A DNA stretch of 62,431 bases, taken from contig CAIXBR010000021.1 of NCBI GenBank assembly GCA_903917735.1, positions 1-62,431 on the forward strand, in the 5' to 3' direction. Positions within the stretch are counted from its first letter, which is position 1, and the number at the start of each line of letters is the position of its first letter. A program made the position numbers and the translations under genes. This stretch comes from an uncultured Elusimicrobia bacterium (GTDB lineage Bacteria; Elusimicrobiota; Elusimicrobia; Elusimicrobiales; UBA9959). Below, piece after piece: positions 28,480 through 37,374 of the stretch. The notes below the pieces were generated by a model, which saw nothing but the letters and a program-made list of their open reading frames with translations, made no database searches and had not been told where the DNA came from.

Positions 28480-29412
28480 ATGTTCAAATTCAGACGCCCG
28501 GTAGGGCTTTTTCTCTGCGGCGGCGGCGCGCTCGGCTCTTGGCAGTCCGGGGCGCTGGCCGAACTGGTGCGCCAGGGCCTGCATTTCGACGCCGTGGCTG
28601 GCTTCAGCATTGGTTCGCTGAACGGCGCGGCCTACTGCTACAACAAGACCGGCGAACTGCGCGCGATCTGGCGGAACATGAAGCCGGCCTCCGTCTTGAG
28701 CCTCAGGCCCAGGTATTACAATATCCCGCTCGAGCTTTACCAGCAGGACGGCGGCAGCCTGGTCAACAAGATAAATTTCTTCTTCGAGAACCGGCTGGCC
28801 AAGCTGACGTTATTTTCGAACAAGCCGGTTTATGACCTCATCAACGGCTGGCTGATTAAGAGCGGGCCGCAGTTCCAGCGCAATATAAAGTTCTACGTGA
28901 TAAGCCACGCCGTGGAGATGAAGCTCCCTTATATAGTCAGCTTCGACGGTTCCACGCAGAGCCATAACCTCTCGTTTGGCGACGCGCTGATGGCCAGCTG
29001 TTCCATCCCCATGGTTTTCCCGCCGGTGCCGGTGGAGGAGCACGGCCGCAAATACCACCTGGTGGACGGCGGGGTGATAGGCATAGCCACCATAAACCTG
29101 AACCTATTCGAGGGCTGCCGCACCGTGATAATGATAGGCAATTCCCGCGAGGCCGACATGGATTACCCGGCCTTAGGCCCTGTCGGCTACTTCGAGCGCA
29201 AGGTACGCCGCATGCTAGCCATTCACACGCAGAAGATCTATGAATCCCGCGTTTTCATCAAGTCCGAGCCGGACGTCTACCTTATAAAACCGCCGATGGA
29301 CCTGGGCCTGAACATGCTGGAATTCGACGGCGAAAAGTGCGGCAAGGCCTTCGATATCGGCGAGGCCGAGGCCGTGAGATTTTTGAGCAACGTGGAGCAG
29401 GCACACAGGTAA
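28480..29412 (+). CDS. Patatin-like phospholipase
   Basis: A 310-residue serine lipase-fold protein. GLFLCGGGALGSWQSG (8-23) supplies the glycine-rich oxyanion loop, GFSIGSLNGA (41-50) the nucleophile-elbow serine, and LVDGGVIG the DG(G/A) aspartate, making the Ser-Asp dyad. The family releases fatty acids from phospholipids or other esters. It is the first gene of a plus-strand operon with tauE, DUF1634 and a TPR gene; the stop is two bases before the next ATG. No signal peptide is seen, so it is cytoplasmic or injected. Confidence 0.88.
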   Translation: MFKFRRPVGLFLCGGGALGSWQSGALAELVRQGLHFDAVAGFSIGSLNGAAYCYNKTGELRAIWRNMKPASVLSLRPRYYNIPLELYQQDGGSLVNKINFFFENRLAKLTLFSNKPVYDLINGWLIKSGPQFQRNIKFYVISHAVEMKLPYIVSFDGSTQSHNLSFGDALMASCSIPMVFPPVPVEEHGRKYHLVDGGVIGIATINLNLFEGCRTVIMIGNSREADMDYPALGPVGYFERKVRRMLAIHTQKIYESRVFIKSEPDVYLIKPPMDLGLNMLEFDGEKCGKAFDIGEAEAVRFLSNVEQAHR

Positions 29413-29414
29413 AA

Positions 29415-30260
29415 ATGCCGGAATTGACCGCGTTCAGTTTCTCCATGCTGCTGGCCTTCGGGGTCTTCATCGGCCTGCTGGGCTCCGCGCTCGGCGTCGG
29501 CGGCGGCATCTTCATGGTGCCTTTCCTGGTGCTGGCTTTCAAGGTCCCCATACACCAGGCTGTGGCCGCCTCCCTGGTAGCGATAGTGGCTACCTCCAGC
29601 GCCGTGGCCGCGGTTAACGTGGAGAGAGGTTTGGCGAACATCCGTCTGGGCGTAACGCTGGAAGTGACCACCGCCATCGGGTCTATCGCCGGGGCGCTGG
29701 TCTCAAGCCGGCTGCCGGCCGGGGCCATGCAGCTGCTGTTTGCTCTTATGCTCTTCCCCGTTTCTGCGCTGATGTTCATGAAGGGGAAAAGATCTCTTAA
29801 AAGAACCGCCATTCCCGCGATCCCTCCGGCGGAGAAGATTTCGGCTTTCGATTCCGCGTTTTTTGACCCGGTCCTCGCGGCGCATACCCCTTACGCGGTC
29901 CGGAACATGGTTCCGGCGTCCGTTATCTCCTTTTTCGCCGGGTCCCTTTCGGGGCTGCTCGGGATAGGCGGCGGCATAGTGCAGGTTCCCGTCATGAACC
30001 TGCTTTGCGGCGTGCCCATGAAGGCCGCCGCGGCCACCAGCAATTTCATTATAGGCGTTTCGGCTGCCGCCAGCGCCTATGTCTATTTCCGCAAGGGCCT
30101 CATCCCGCTTGAGCTCACCGCCGTGATAGTGATAGGCGTGCTCATAGGCTCTTTCATCGGGATATACGCCCTTTACCGGGCCAGGTCGGAAAAACTGCAG
30201 CTGGTGTTCTCGGCCCTGACGCTGCTGGTAGCGGTGAAAATGCTGATGAAGGCTCTGTGA
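29415..30260 (+). CDS. TauE/SafE family sulfite/anion exporter
   Basis: A 281-residue integral membrane protein of about eight helices. The two half-repeats each begin with the family signature: GLLGSALGVGGGIFMVPFL near the N-terminus and GSLSGLLGIGGGIVQVPVM in the second half. It likely exports sulfite or organosulfonates, or another anion. The frame opens upstream inside the patatin gene, but the ATG at 29415 is right after that gene's stop and has AGG before it. The small DUF1634 gene overlapping its end is a known partner of this family. Confidence 0.86.
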   Translation: MPELTAFSFSMLLAFGVFIGLLGSALGVGGGIFMVPFLVLAFKVPIHQAVAASLVAIVATSSAVAAVNVERGLANIRLGVTLEVTTAIGSIAGALVSSRLPAGAMQLLFALMLFPVSALMFMKGKRSLKRTAIPAIPPAEKISAFDSAFFDPVLAAHTPYAVRNMVPASVISFFAGSLSGLLGIGGGIVQVPVMNLLCGVPMKAAAATSNFIIGVSAAASAYVYFRKGLIPLELTAVIVIGVLIGSFIGIYALYRARSEKLQLVFSALTLLVAVKMLMKAL

Positions 30261-30544
30261 TGGAAAAGATATTTTCAGAAAAAGACTTCGCGAAACTGAT
30301 ACAGCGCACCCTGCTCTCGGGGGTATTCCTCAGTCTTTTCCTTATATTCTCCGGCTTCGCCTTCACTGTTTCCGGCAGTCCCGCCGGCGCGGGCATATTG
30401 CGGGCCGGGCTGCTGGCGTTGCTGCTTACTCCGGCCGCGCGCGTGGTCATGCTGGTCTACGGCTACTGGCGCGGGGGGGAGGTTTATTTCGCGCTGGCCT
30501 CGTTCGTGGTGCTGGCGCTGCTCGGCCTTTCTATGCTGGTATGA
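30260..30544 (+). CDS. DUF1634 small membrane protein
   Basis: A 94-residue protein with three hydrophobic segments (about 16-36, 44-66, 74-93). LRAGLLALLLTPAARVVMLV and the closing helix match DUF1634, which is regularly encoded next to TauE/SafE transporters and may be a helper subunit. Its ATG overlaps the tauE TGA by one base, so translation is coupled; a GTG one codon earlier is possible. Four bases separate it from the TPR gene. Confidence 0.75.
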   Translation: MEKIFSEKDFAKLIQRTLLSGVFLSLFLIFSGFAFTVSGSPAGAGILRAGLLALLLTPAARVVMLVYGYWRGGEVYFALASFVVLALLGLSMLV

Positions 30545-30548
30545 AATC

Positions 30549-31796
30549 ATGAAAATACTGCTTTTGCTCGCCATGTTGTCCCCTGTCCCGGCCCTCGCCC
30601 AGCCGCTGCTGGGCTCCGCCACGTCGGCCACCGAAGACGACGGGCTCGGGCCCGCACTGGTGGACCTGGGCGCCTCCACGCGGCCTTTCGTTCTCAGCCC
30701 CGGAGCGGACGCGCGGTATGACCGCGGCATCGCCTATATGTACCGCTTGGAGTTCGACAAGGCCGAGGGCGAGTTCAAAGAGATAGTCAGGCTGGACCCG
30801 GAGGGTCCGTCCGGTTATTTCGCGCTCGCGGCGCTTTCCTGGTGGCGCTACTCTCAGAATTTCGACGTGCAGGGAGGTCTTAAGACCGTAGAAGAGGAGT
30901 TTGTGTCCAACTCGGACAAGGTGATAGAACTTTCAAAGCACATGGTAAAGGAAGGCCGGGACCTGGACCAGGCCTACTTCTTTATGGGCAGCGCCTACGG
31001 CCTGCAGGGGCGCTGGTACGCCGTGCAGCGCAGCTGGTGGCGGTCCTACACTCACGGCAAAAAAGGGCGCAAGTTCCTTAAGAAATGCGTCGCGGTCAAC
31101 CCGGCGGTTTACGACGCCTATCTCGGCCTGGGCATCTTCGACTACTACGCCGCCACGCTGCCCGGTACGCTGGGGCTGGCGGCCAAGCTTTTCGTAGGGG
31201 GGGACAGGCAGCGGGGCATGGAATACGTGAAGCTGGCCAAAGAGAAAGGGCGCTTCTTCAAGGTGGAAGCGCGGTTTTTCCTTGTGGAAATATACTCCAT
31301 GCACGAGAAGGATTTTAAGGCCGCCTACGCCGAGACCGCCGAGCTGCGCGCGATGGACCCGTCCAACATGCTGTTCCGGGTGGGCGAGATAATGACGCAT
31401 ATACAGGCGCAGGACTGGCCGGGCGTCCTGGACGAGTGCGGAGCTTTCCTTGGCACCTGGGAAGCGAAGCCGGAGAAAGGCCTGGAGACCCAGCTCGCGA
31501 TGATATACCTTTCCGCCGGGGACGCGCTTATAGCCATGAAGCGTTATGAAGAGGCGGCGGCCTGGCTGGCCACCGGCATAGAGAAGACCGGCTTCCCCGA
31601 GAAAGGCTGGGTCACCTACTGCTACCTGCGCCGGGCCGAGGCGCTGGACCTGCTCGGACGGCGAGAGGAAGCGCTGGCTGACTACAGGATCGCTGCGGGC
31701 CGGCCGAATTTCTGGGATTCTAAAAAGTACGCGAAAGCCGGGCTGAAAAACGCGCCGGATTATAAGGAGGTCTATCGCCAGATGACGGTGGACTAA
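30549..31796 (+). CDS. Exported tetratricopeptide-repeat protein
   Basis: A 415-residue protein with a signal peptide MKILLLLAMLSPVPALAQ cleaved near residue 18. It is mostly alpha-helical with several degenerate TPR units (for example YDRGIAYMYRLEFDKAEGEF near 57-76, and YEEAAAWLATGIEKTG in the C-terminal third). It is probably periplasmic and acts as a protein-binding scaffold. It closes the patatin-tauE-DUF1634 operon, so it may help that group, but no specific function can be named. Confidence 0.75.
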   Translation: MKILLLLAMLSPVPALAQPLLGSATSATEDDGLGPALVDLGASTRPFVLSPGADARYDRGIAYMYRLEFDKAEGEFKEIVRLDPEGPSGYFALAALSWWRYSQNFDVQGGLKTVEEEFVSNSDKVIELSKHMVKEGRDLDQAYFFMGSAYGLQGRWYAVQRSWWRSYTHGKKGRKFLKKCVAVNPAVYDAYLGLGIFDYYAATLPGTLGLAAKLFVGGDRQRGMEYVKLAKEKGRFFKVEARFFLVEIYSMHEKDFKAAYAETAELRAMDPSNMLFRVGEIMTHIQAQDWPGVLDECGAFLGTWEAKPEKGLETQLAMIYLSAGDALIAMKRYEEAAAWLATGIEKTGFPEKGWVTYCYLRRAEALDLLGRREEALADYRIAAGRPNFWDSKKYAKAGLKNAPDYKEVYRQMTVD

Positions 31797-31827
31797 AAAA
31801 CGGAGAGCCGTCGGGGGAATGATTTTC

Positions 31828-31853
31828 TATAATGTCGGGGACAGGTCCGGGAG
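31828..31853 (+). promoter_or_regulatory. -10 box and ribosome-binding site of the nucleotidyltransferase gene
   Basis: TATAAT at 31828-31833 and GGGAG at 31849-31853 precede the ATG at 31860. This gives a short leader of about 20 bases, a normal contrast to the leaderless genes. Confidence 0.5.
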
Positions 31854-31859
31854 ACAATT

Positions 31860-32867
31860 ATGAATAAAACTAAATTTACCGCGGTGGTGCCGGTAGCCGG
31901 CGCGGGAACGCGGCTGCGCCCGCATACCTATACTTATCCCAAGGTGCTGCTGACGGTGGGCGACAAACCTATAATAGGCCATATCCTCGACGATATTTCG
32001 GCGGCTGGCATACATAAAGTCTGCATGGTGGTCGGCTACCTGGGCGAAAAGATAAAAGAATACGTCGCTAAGAATTACAAGCACCTGGCTGTTAACTATG
32101 TTGAACAGGCGGAGCAGAAAGGCCTGGGCCACGCGATCTGGCTTACGCGCCGCTGCGTCACCGGCCCCGTGATGGTGATGCTCGGAGATACCATACTGGA
32201 CGCGGACCTCTCCAAGTTCCTGTGCTCAAAAGAGGACTGCATCGCCGTCAAGGAAGTAAAAGATCCCAGGCGTTTCGGAGTTGTAGAGGTGAAAGGCGGC
32301 TATATTTCCGCTATGGTGGAAAAACCCGAGAACCCGAAGACCAATTTGGCTATAGTTGGTATATATTCCTTCCGTAATTCCTCCGCGCTTTACAACAGCC
32401 TGGAGAAGCTGGTGGATTCCGGCAAGACCACGAAGGGGGAGATACAGTTCACCGACGCTATGGCGATGATGGTGAAGTGCGGCCATAAAATAAAGCCCGT
32501 CCCGATAGAAGGCTGGTACGACTGCGGCAAGCCCGAGACGTTGCTGGAAACCAACCGCCACATCCTGGACAAAAAGAAGTTCTCCCCCAAGGCTAAAAAT
32601 TCGCTTATAATACCGCCTGTCTATATTTCGCCGACCGCCAAAGTGGAGGGCTCCATTGTGGGCCCTTACGCCTCTATCGGCGACGGCGTCAGGATAGACT
32701 CTTCAATAATTTCGGACTCCATAGTCAACGAGAACGCGTTCATAATAAATATGAACCTGAGCGGCTCCCTGGTGGGGCCCAGCGCCACCGTGGTCGGCCG
32801 CCGGGACCAGCTTAACGTGGGGGAAAATTCGGAGATACGTTTCGACAAGACAGCCTGCGAGATCTGA
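31860..32867 (+). CDS. Sugar-phosphate nucleotidyltransferase (RmlA/GlmU-like)
   Basis: A 335-residue protein. GAGTRLRPHTYTYPKVLL (14-31) is the nucleotidyltransferase signature with the catalytic Arg and Lys; MVMLGDTILDADL carries the metal-binding Asp; VEKPENP and KTNLAIVGIYSF follow. Residues ~245-320 hold a left-handed beta-helix (PPVYISPTAKVEGSIVGPYA). The layout fits a glucose-1-phosphate thymidylyltransferase of the long RmlA type or a related NDP-sugar synthase. It could provide NDP-sugars for the glycan locus, though it is 11 kb away. The 3' end is nine bases from the convergent aminotransferase gene. Confidence 0.84.
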   Translation: MNKTKFTAVVPVAGAGTRLRPHTYTYPKVLLTVGDKPIIGHILDDISAAGIHKVCMVVGYLGEKIKEYVAKNYKHLAVNYVEQAEQKGLGHAIWLTRRCVTGPVMVMLGDTILDADLSKFLCSKEDCIAVKEVKDPRRFGVVEVKGGYISAMVEKPENPKTNLAIVGIYSFRNSSALYNSLEKLVDSGKTTKGEIQFTDAMAMMVKCGHKIKPVPIEGWYDCGKPETLLETNRHILDKKKFSPKAKNSLIIPPVYISPTAKVEGSIVGPYASIGDGVRIDSSIISDSIVNENAFIINMNLSGSLVGPSATVVGRRDQLNVGENSEIRFDKTACEI

Positions 32868-32876
32868 ACCTGCGCC

Positions 32877-34046
32877 TTAGTTTCCCCAGTCCAGGGACTT
32901 TAGTCTCCGGAGGGTCTCGTCCAGCTTCTTGTCGGGCTCGGTAAGCGAGAACCGGACGTAGCCTTCGCCGTATTTGCCGAAGCCCGAGCCCGGCGCGGTA
33001 AGTACGGAGGCTTTTTCAAGCATGAAATAGACCGCGTCGATGGAGGAGCGTTTTACCGGCGGCTTCGCCCAGATGAAGCAGCTGCCCCCGGGTTTAGTGA
33101 ATTTCCAGCCGGCTTCAGTCAGGCCTTTGCAGAATTTTTCCGCCCTTGCCTTGAATTTTTCCCTTATCGGCGGTACCAGGCGCTCGTGGTGCTTAAGCGC
33201 GAGGGCCACGGCGTTCTGTATGGCGTTGAACGGGCCTGAGTCTATGTTCTCTTTCAGCTGGTTCAGCGCGCAGACCAGCCTAGAGTTGCCTACCACCCAG
33301 CCTATGCGCCAGCCCGCCATGCAGTATGTCTTCGACGAGGAATAGAATTCAACGGCTACGTCCCTGGCGCCGGGGACTTCCAGTATACTTGGCGCGGGCT
33401 TGTCAAAATAGATCTCGCAGTAGGCCGCGTCCTGCGCTATTATCACATTGTTCTTCCTGGCCCACTTCACCAGGTCCCTGTAATATTCCAGGGTCGCCCC
33501 GGCCCCGGTGGGATTGTTGGGATAATTCAGGAAGAACAGCTTTGTCCTGTCCACTATTTTTTGCGGTATCTTGCCCAGGTCCGGGAGGAAGCCGTTCTTC
33601 TCCTCGAGGGGGACGTCGTGGATGCGCCCGCCGGAGAGCACCACGCCGGTCCTGTAGGTGGGGTAGGTGGGGTCCGGGATAAGGCAGTAATCCCCTTCGT
33701 TCAGCACCACGAAAGGCAGGTGGGCTATGCCTTCCTTGGAGCCTATCAGTATGGAAACCTCGTCGTTGTGGTGAAAATTCAGGCCATGCCGGCGCTTGTG
33801 CCAAGCGGAGATCTCTGTTCTCAGGTTCTCGTTGCCCTTGGTGTTCGGATATCTATGGTTGGCGCCCTTGCGGACCTCGTTGACGGCGCAAGCTACTATT
33901 TCAGGCGCTGTCGGGATGTCCGGGTCGCCTACGGCCAGGCTTATGATGTCCTTGCCCCTGGCCCTTTCGGCGCGCTCCTTCCGGTAAAGCTCCTCGAAAA
34001 GGAAAGGCTTGAAGGACCTGAATCTTTCGCTTAATTCTATTTTCAT
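32877..34046 (-). CDS. dapL: LL-diaminopimelate aminotransferase-like class I aminotransferase
   Basis: A 389-residue fold-type I PLP enzyme. HRYPNTKGNENLRTEI near 64-79, NYPNNPTGAGA (174-184), DAAYCEI and SSSKTYCMAGWRIGW with Lys239 are characteristic of the DapL/aspartate-aminotransferase group. DapL makes LL-diaminopimelate directly from tetrahydrodipicolinate, for lysine and peptidoglycan. Other aminotransferases of this class remain possible since no other lysine-pathway gene is nearby. It is six bases upstream of the TRAP large-permease gene stop and co-oriented with it. Confidence 0.72.
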   Translation of the reverse strand: MKIELSERFRSFKPFLFEELYRKERAERARGKDIISLAVGDPDIPTAPEIVACAVNEVRKGANHRYPNTKGNENLRTEISAWHKRRHGLNFHHNDEVSILIGSKEGIAHLPFVVLNEGDYCLIPDPTYPTYRTGVVLSGGRIHDVPLEEKNGFLPDLGKIPQKIVDRTKLFFLNYPNNPTGAGATLEYYRDLVKWARKNNVIIAQDAAYCEIYFDKPAPSILEVPGARDVAVEFYSSSKTYCMAGWRIGWVVGNSRLVCALNQLKENIDSGPFNAIQNAVALALKHHERLVPPIREKFKARAEKFCKGLTEAGWKFTKPGGSCFIWAKPPVKRSSIDAVYFMLEKASVLTAPGSGFGKYGEGYVRFSLTEPDKKLDETLRRLKSLDWGN

Positions 34047-34052
34047 AATAAC

Positions 34053-35315
34053 CTACTGGCTTATCCCGATAAGGCTTATGGACGGCAGATAGGTGACCAG
34101 TGCCAGCATGGCCAGCAGTATGAGGATAAAAGGCCCGATGGCGCGGTAAAGCTCGGGCAGCTTGCGGTTAAAGCGGGAACTGGCCAGGAACAGGTTCAGG
34201 CCAAGCGGGGGCAGCATGTAGCCTATCTCAAGGTTCAGGAGGAAGATCACGCCCAGGTGCACCGGGTCTATCCCGTACTGCGCGGCCACGGGCACGATGA
34301 TAGGCACGACGATGATTATCGCCGAGAAGATCTCTATCATGTTGATGACCAGCAGAAAGCAGTTGAGTAGTATGAGGAACAGCACTTTACTGGAAACGAA
34401 CGCGTGCAGCCAGGCGAAAATGCGGTCCGGTATCTGCGCGTCTATCAGGTAGTCCGTGAACCCCAGCGCGGTGCCCAGCACCATGAAGATTGCGCCTACC
34501 AGCAGCATGCTCTTGACCGCCACGCGGGGGATATCCCTGAACAGGTCCAGGTCCTTGTAGATGAACACTTCCGTGACCAGCACGTAGAAGGACATTACCG
34601 AGGCGGCTTCGCTCGCCGTGAAAAGGCCCATGTAGATGCCGCCGATTATCACGAAAGGCAGCGGTATCTCCCAGGCTATGTTGCGCGCTGCCTTTTTAAG
34701 CGCGGCCGTAGAAAAAGGTATGCTCTTGACCCCGGCCTTGCGGGCCGTGAAGAAAGCGTAGATAGAGAGCGCGAGCAGCAGCAGCGCGCCCGGCATGAAA
34801 CCGGCCTTGAAAAGTTTGTCTATGTCTATCTTGGCCACTATGCCGTAGAGTATTATCGGCAGGCTCGGGGGGAAAAGCAGGCCGAGGCTCCCCGTGGTGG
34901 TGAGCAGGCCCAGCGTGAATTTTTCCGGATAGCCCTGCTTCGAGAGCATCGGGTAGAGCAGGCCTCCCAGCGCTATTATGGTCACGCCGGAGGCGCCGGT
35001 GAAGGCGGTGAAAAGAGCGGTGGTGAAAAGCGCCACTATGGCGAGTCCCCCGGGCAGCGTGCCGAAAAGAGCTTCCGCCAGCGCCAGCATGCGCTGGGGG
35101 GCGCGGCTTTCGGCCAGCATGTAGCCGGAGAAGGTGAATAGCGGGATGGCTATCAGCGCGGGCAGCGAAGCCAGGCGCAGCATGGCCACCACAACCGTGG
35201 AGGAGTCTATGCCGGAAACGGAGAACAGGTAGATGGAACCGGCGCCGATCAGCGTGAAGACGGGCGCGCCCAGGAAGGCGAGCAGCAGTATGGCCAGGGT
35301 TATTATTATTCCCAT
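34053..35315 (-). CDS. dctM: TRAP transporter large permease
   Basis: A 420-residue polytopic membrane protein of the DctM family (about 12 helices). FTGASGVTIIALGGLLYP, SLGLLFPPSLPIILYG and LNLEIGYMLPPLGLNLF are the family motifs. With the small permease it forms the sodium-driven pore of a tripartite periplasmic transporter for organic acids or similar solutes. It overlaps dctQ by one base (TGATG). The binding-protein gene dctP is not here but seven kilobases away at 42743. The substrate is unknown. Confidence 0.93.
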   Translation of the reverse strand: MGIIITLAILLLAFLGAPVFTLIGAGSIYLFSVSGIDSSTVVVAMLRLASLPALIAIPLFTFSGYMLAESRAPQRMLALAEALFGTLPGGLAIVALFTTALFTAFTGASGVTIIALGGLLYPMLSKQGYPEKFTLGLLTTTGSLGLLFPPSLPIILYGIVAKIDIDKLFKAGFMPGALLLLALSIYAFFTARKAGVKSIPFSTAALKKAARNIAWEIPLPFVIIGGIYMGLFTASEAASVMSFYVLVTEVFIYKDLDLFRDIPRVAVKSMLLVGAIFMVLGTALGFTDYLIDAQIPDRIFAWLHAFVSSKVLFLILLNCFLLVINMIEIFSAIIIVVPIIVPVAAQYGIDPVHLGVIFLLNLEIGYMLPPLGLNLFLASSRFNRKLPELYRAIGPFILILLAMLALVTYLPSISLIGISQ

Positions 35316-35815
35316 CAGGCTTGTCCCTCCGGCGCGTCCTTGGGCCGGAAAATACCGATAAGGGTATGAAAGCCTATAAGCGCTAAAGAGGCCGGGATTA
35401 TCATTTCTGCCCAGCCGCCGGGTATGCCGAGGCTGTTGATATAGAAAGCTATGGAGCCGGCCGCGAATTCGTCGCGGATGAACTTCCAGGCGGCGTAGAA
35501 AAGCAGGGCGGAGGCGGCCGCGGTGAACACCGAAGCGAAGATCTCCAGCGGCCGGTGCATGGCTTTGGGTGAGAACTTAACAAAGGCTTCAAGGGCGAAG
35601 TGATTGGAGTAGCGGGCGGCCAGCGCTGAACCTGTGAGCCCGGCCCACAGCACCATATGCCGCAGCAGCGGGTCCAGCCAGACTATGCCGGAGTGCAGGA
35701 ATATGCGCAGCAGCACCTGCATGAAGGACAATCCTACCATGGCGACTATCAGCGCCACCACTATAGTCTTTTCGGTTTTTACCAGGTAATCTTCGGCCTT
35801 AAGCAGGAATCGCAT
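35315..35815 (-). CDS. dctQ: TRAP transporter small permease
   Basis: A 166-residue protein with four transmembrane segments (about 18-38, 52-70, 88-112, 132-155). WLDPLLRHMVLWAGLTGSA is the DctQ family motif. It pairs with DctM to form the membrane part of a TRAP transporter. It is the first gene of the unit; its promoter region is divergent from the radical SAM gene at 35995. Confidence 0.9.
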   Translation of the reverse strand: MRFLLKAEDYLVKTEKTIVVALIVAMVGLSFMQVLLRIFLHSGIVWLDPLLRHMVLWAGLTGSALAARYSNHFALEAFVKFSPKAMHRPLEIFASVFTAAASALLFYAAWKFIRDEFAAGSIAFYINSLGIPGGWAEMIIPASLALIGFHTLIGIFRPKDAPEGQA

Positions 35816-35935
35816 TCTTTTATTATCCTATATGCACGGCAGATACCGCAAGCTATGAAGATCCGCGGGGCGGCGGCCCGCGCCGTTTCCCGCGCGGGTG
35901 GCCGCGCAAGAGCCGTAAAACACCCTGCCGCGGGG

Positions 35936-35964
35936 TTGCGGATGACGGTTATTGCGGCTATAAT
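35936..35964 (+). promoter_or_regulatory. Sigma-70-type promoter before the radical SAM gene
   Basis: TTGCGG (35936-35941), a 17-base spacer and TATAAT (35959-35964) precede the ATG at 35995, giving a leader of about 24 bases. The -35 box is only a partial match; the -10 is consensus. Confidence 0.55.
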
Positions 35965-35994
35965 AATAATTGACCCGGACCGCAACGGCTTTAT

Positions 35995-37362
35995 ATGGAA
36001 AACGAACCCCTGGATATCCTGCTTATCGAAGACATGGATTGGCGCACCGACCTGCATGAGCAGGGAGGCGCGAGCGGTGACGGTATTACTCTGGTGGAGA
36101 TACTGGTCCATGCCGTGCAGTGGCTGACCTCGCAGCCAAGGCTTGCTCTGGCCTTGGTGTCGGCTCAGGCCAAAGCCGCAGGCCACAGCGCAGAGTACAT
36201 CTACAGACCGATGTTCCCCTGGAAAAGGAACGCTTTCCGCAAACTGCTGGAGAGGAAGCCGAAGGTGGCCGGGATTACTACGATAATGATGTTCAGGCCC
36301 GCCTCCGTGGCGCGCCTGGTGGATGAGATCCGCAGGCTAAGCCCCGGAACGGCCATAGTGCTGGGCGGGCACGGCGCGGCGGATTACCCGGCGATACGCG
36401 CTCTCGGCGACCTATTCGTAACCGGGCACGGCGAGGGGGCTTTCGCTTCCCTTGCAACCGCGCTGAAGAACGGCGTTCCGCTGGATAAGGTCCCCGGAGT
36501 CTCGGTTTCTCCGGACGGGGTCCGGACCATGGCCGGCAGCCTGCGGTATGAAGACATCCCGCGCGTTCTTGCGCCGGACTGGTCGGCCTCGGCCACCGCC
36601 TGCCGCCGCTACCCTGTGGAGGCCTCCCGGGGCTGCAGGTTCAACTGTTCATACTGCTCCTTCCCCGGAAAAGGGGGGCAGGTATTCAGGGCGGTCGGGG
36701 ATATTGTGGCGGAGATACGCTCGTCCATGGAAACCAGGGGCATCCGGCGTTTCGAGTTCATAGATTCTTCTCTTACTTCAGACGAAAAGTTCATCACGGA
36801 ACTCTGCGCCGCGCTGCGCGCGGGGAAGCTCAATATCGAATGGAAATGTTTCGCCAGGCCCGACGCTTTCGAGCGGGTCCCGGAACTCGCCTCGGAAATG
36901 GCCGCCGCCGGCTGTTCGAAGGTCTTTATGGGTGTAGAAGCCATACACGACCATATACTTAAGGGCATGCGCCGCGGAATGGACCGTGCGGGCATAGAGA
37001 GAGCTTTGACGCGCGTTTTCGCGGCGGGAATAAAAGTGCATGGCAATTTTATAATAGGCTTCCCCGGAGAAACCGGGGAGACGGTGCGCGAAACCGCCGA
37101 ATTCATCAAGCGCTGGCCTTTCACCAGCGTGTTTCTTTCCACTTTCGGCATGTCGCCGGAGATGCTGCAGCTGGCCGCCGCGGAACCGGAACACTACGCC
37201 CACCTGACAGGCGCTCCCACGAAAGGGTGGCGCCACGATACCATGGATTACCGGGAAGCCTACAGGCTTACTGTCTGGGCCACTAAATACATCAACGATT
37301 CAAAGTCCTCTAAGCTGGTGATATCCCCTATCACCAATGATCCGGACTATTTGCCTTCCTGA
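35995..37362 (+). CDS. B12-binding-domain radical SAM protein
   Basis: A 455-residue protein. Residues ~45-190 form a B12-binding-like domain (VAGITTIMMFRPASVARLVD; IVLGGHGAADYPAI). CRFNCSYC (214-221) is the CxxxCxxC ligand set. FMGVEAIHDHILKGMRRGMD and GNFIIGFPGETGETV are radical SAM core motifs. It is a lone gene flanked by a divergent dctQM unit and a convergent GT2 gene. The family modifies lipids, bacteriocins or cofactors; no substrate can be assigned. The start has no clear Shine-Dalgarno. Confidence 0.85.
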   Translation: MENEPLDILLIEDMDWRTDLHEQGGASGDGITLVEILVHAVQWLTSQPRLALALVSAQAKAAGHSAEYIYRPMFPWKRNAFRKLLERKPKVAGITTIMMFRPASVARLVDEIRRLSPGTAIVLGGHGAADYPAIRALGDLFVTGHGEGAFASLATALKNGVPLDKVPGVSVSPDGVRTMAGSLRYEDIPRVLAPDWSASATACRRYPVEASRGCRFNCSYCSFPGKGGQVFRAVGDIVAEIRSSMETRGIRRFEFIDSSLTSDEKFITELCAALRAGKLNIEWKCFARPDAFERVPELASEMAAAGCSKVFMGVEAIHDHILKGMRRGMDRAGIERALTRVFAAGIKVHGNFIIGFPGETGETVRETAEFIKRWPFTSVFLSTFGMSPEMLQLAAAEPEHYAHLTGAPTKGWRHDTMDYREAYRLTVWATKYINDSKSSKLVISPITNDPDYLPS

Positions 37363-37374
37363 TAAGGCCGCCTC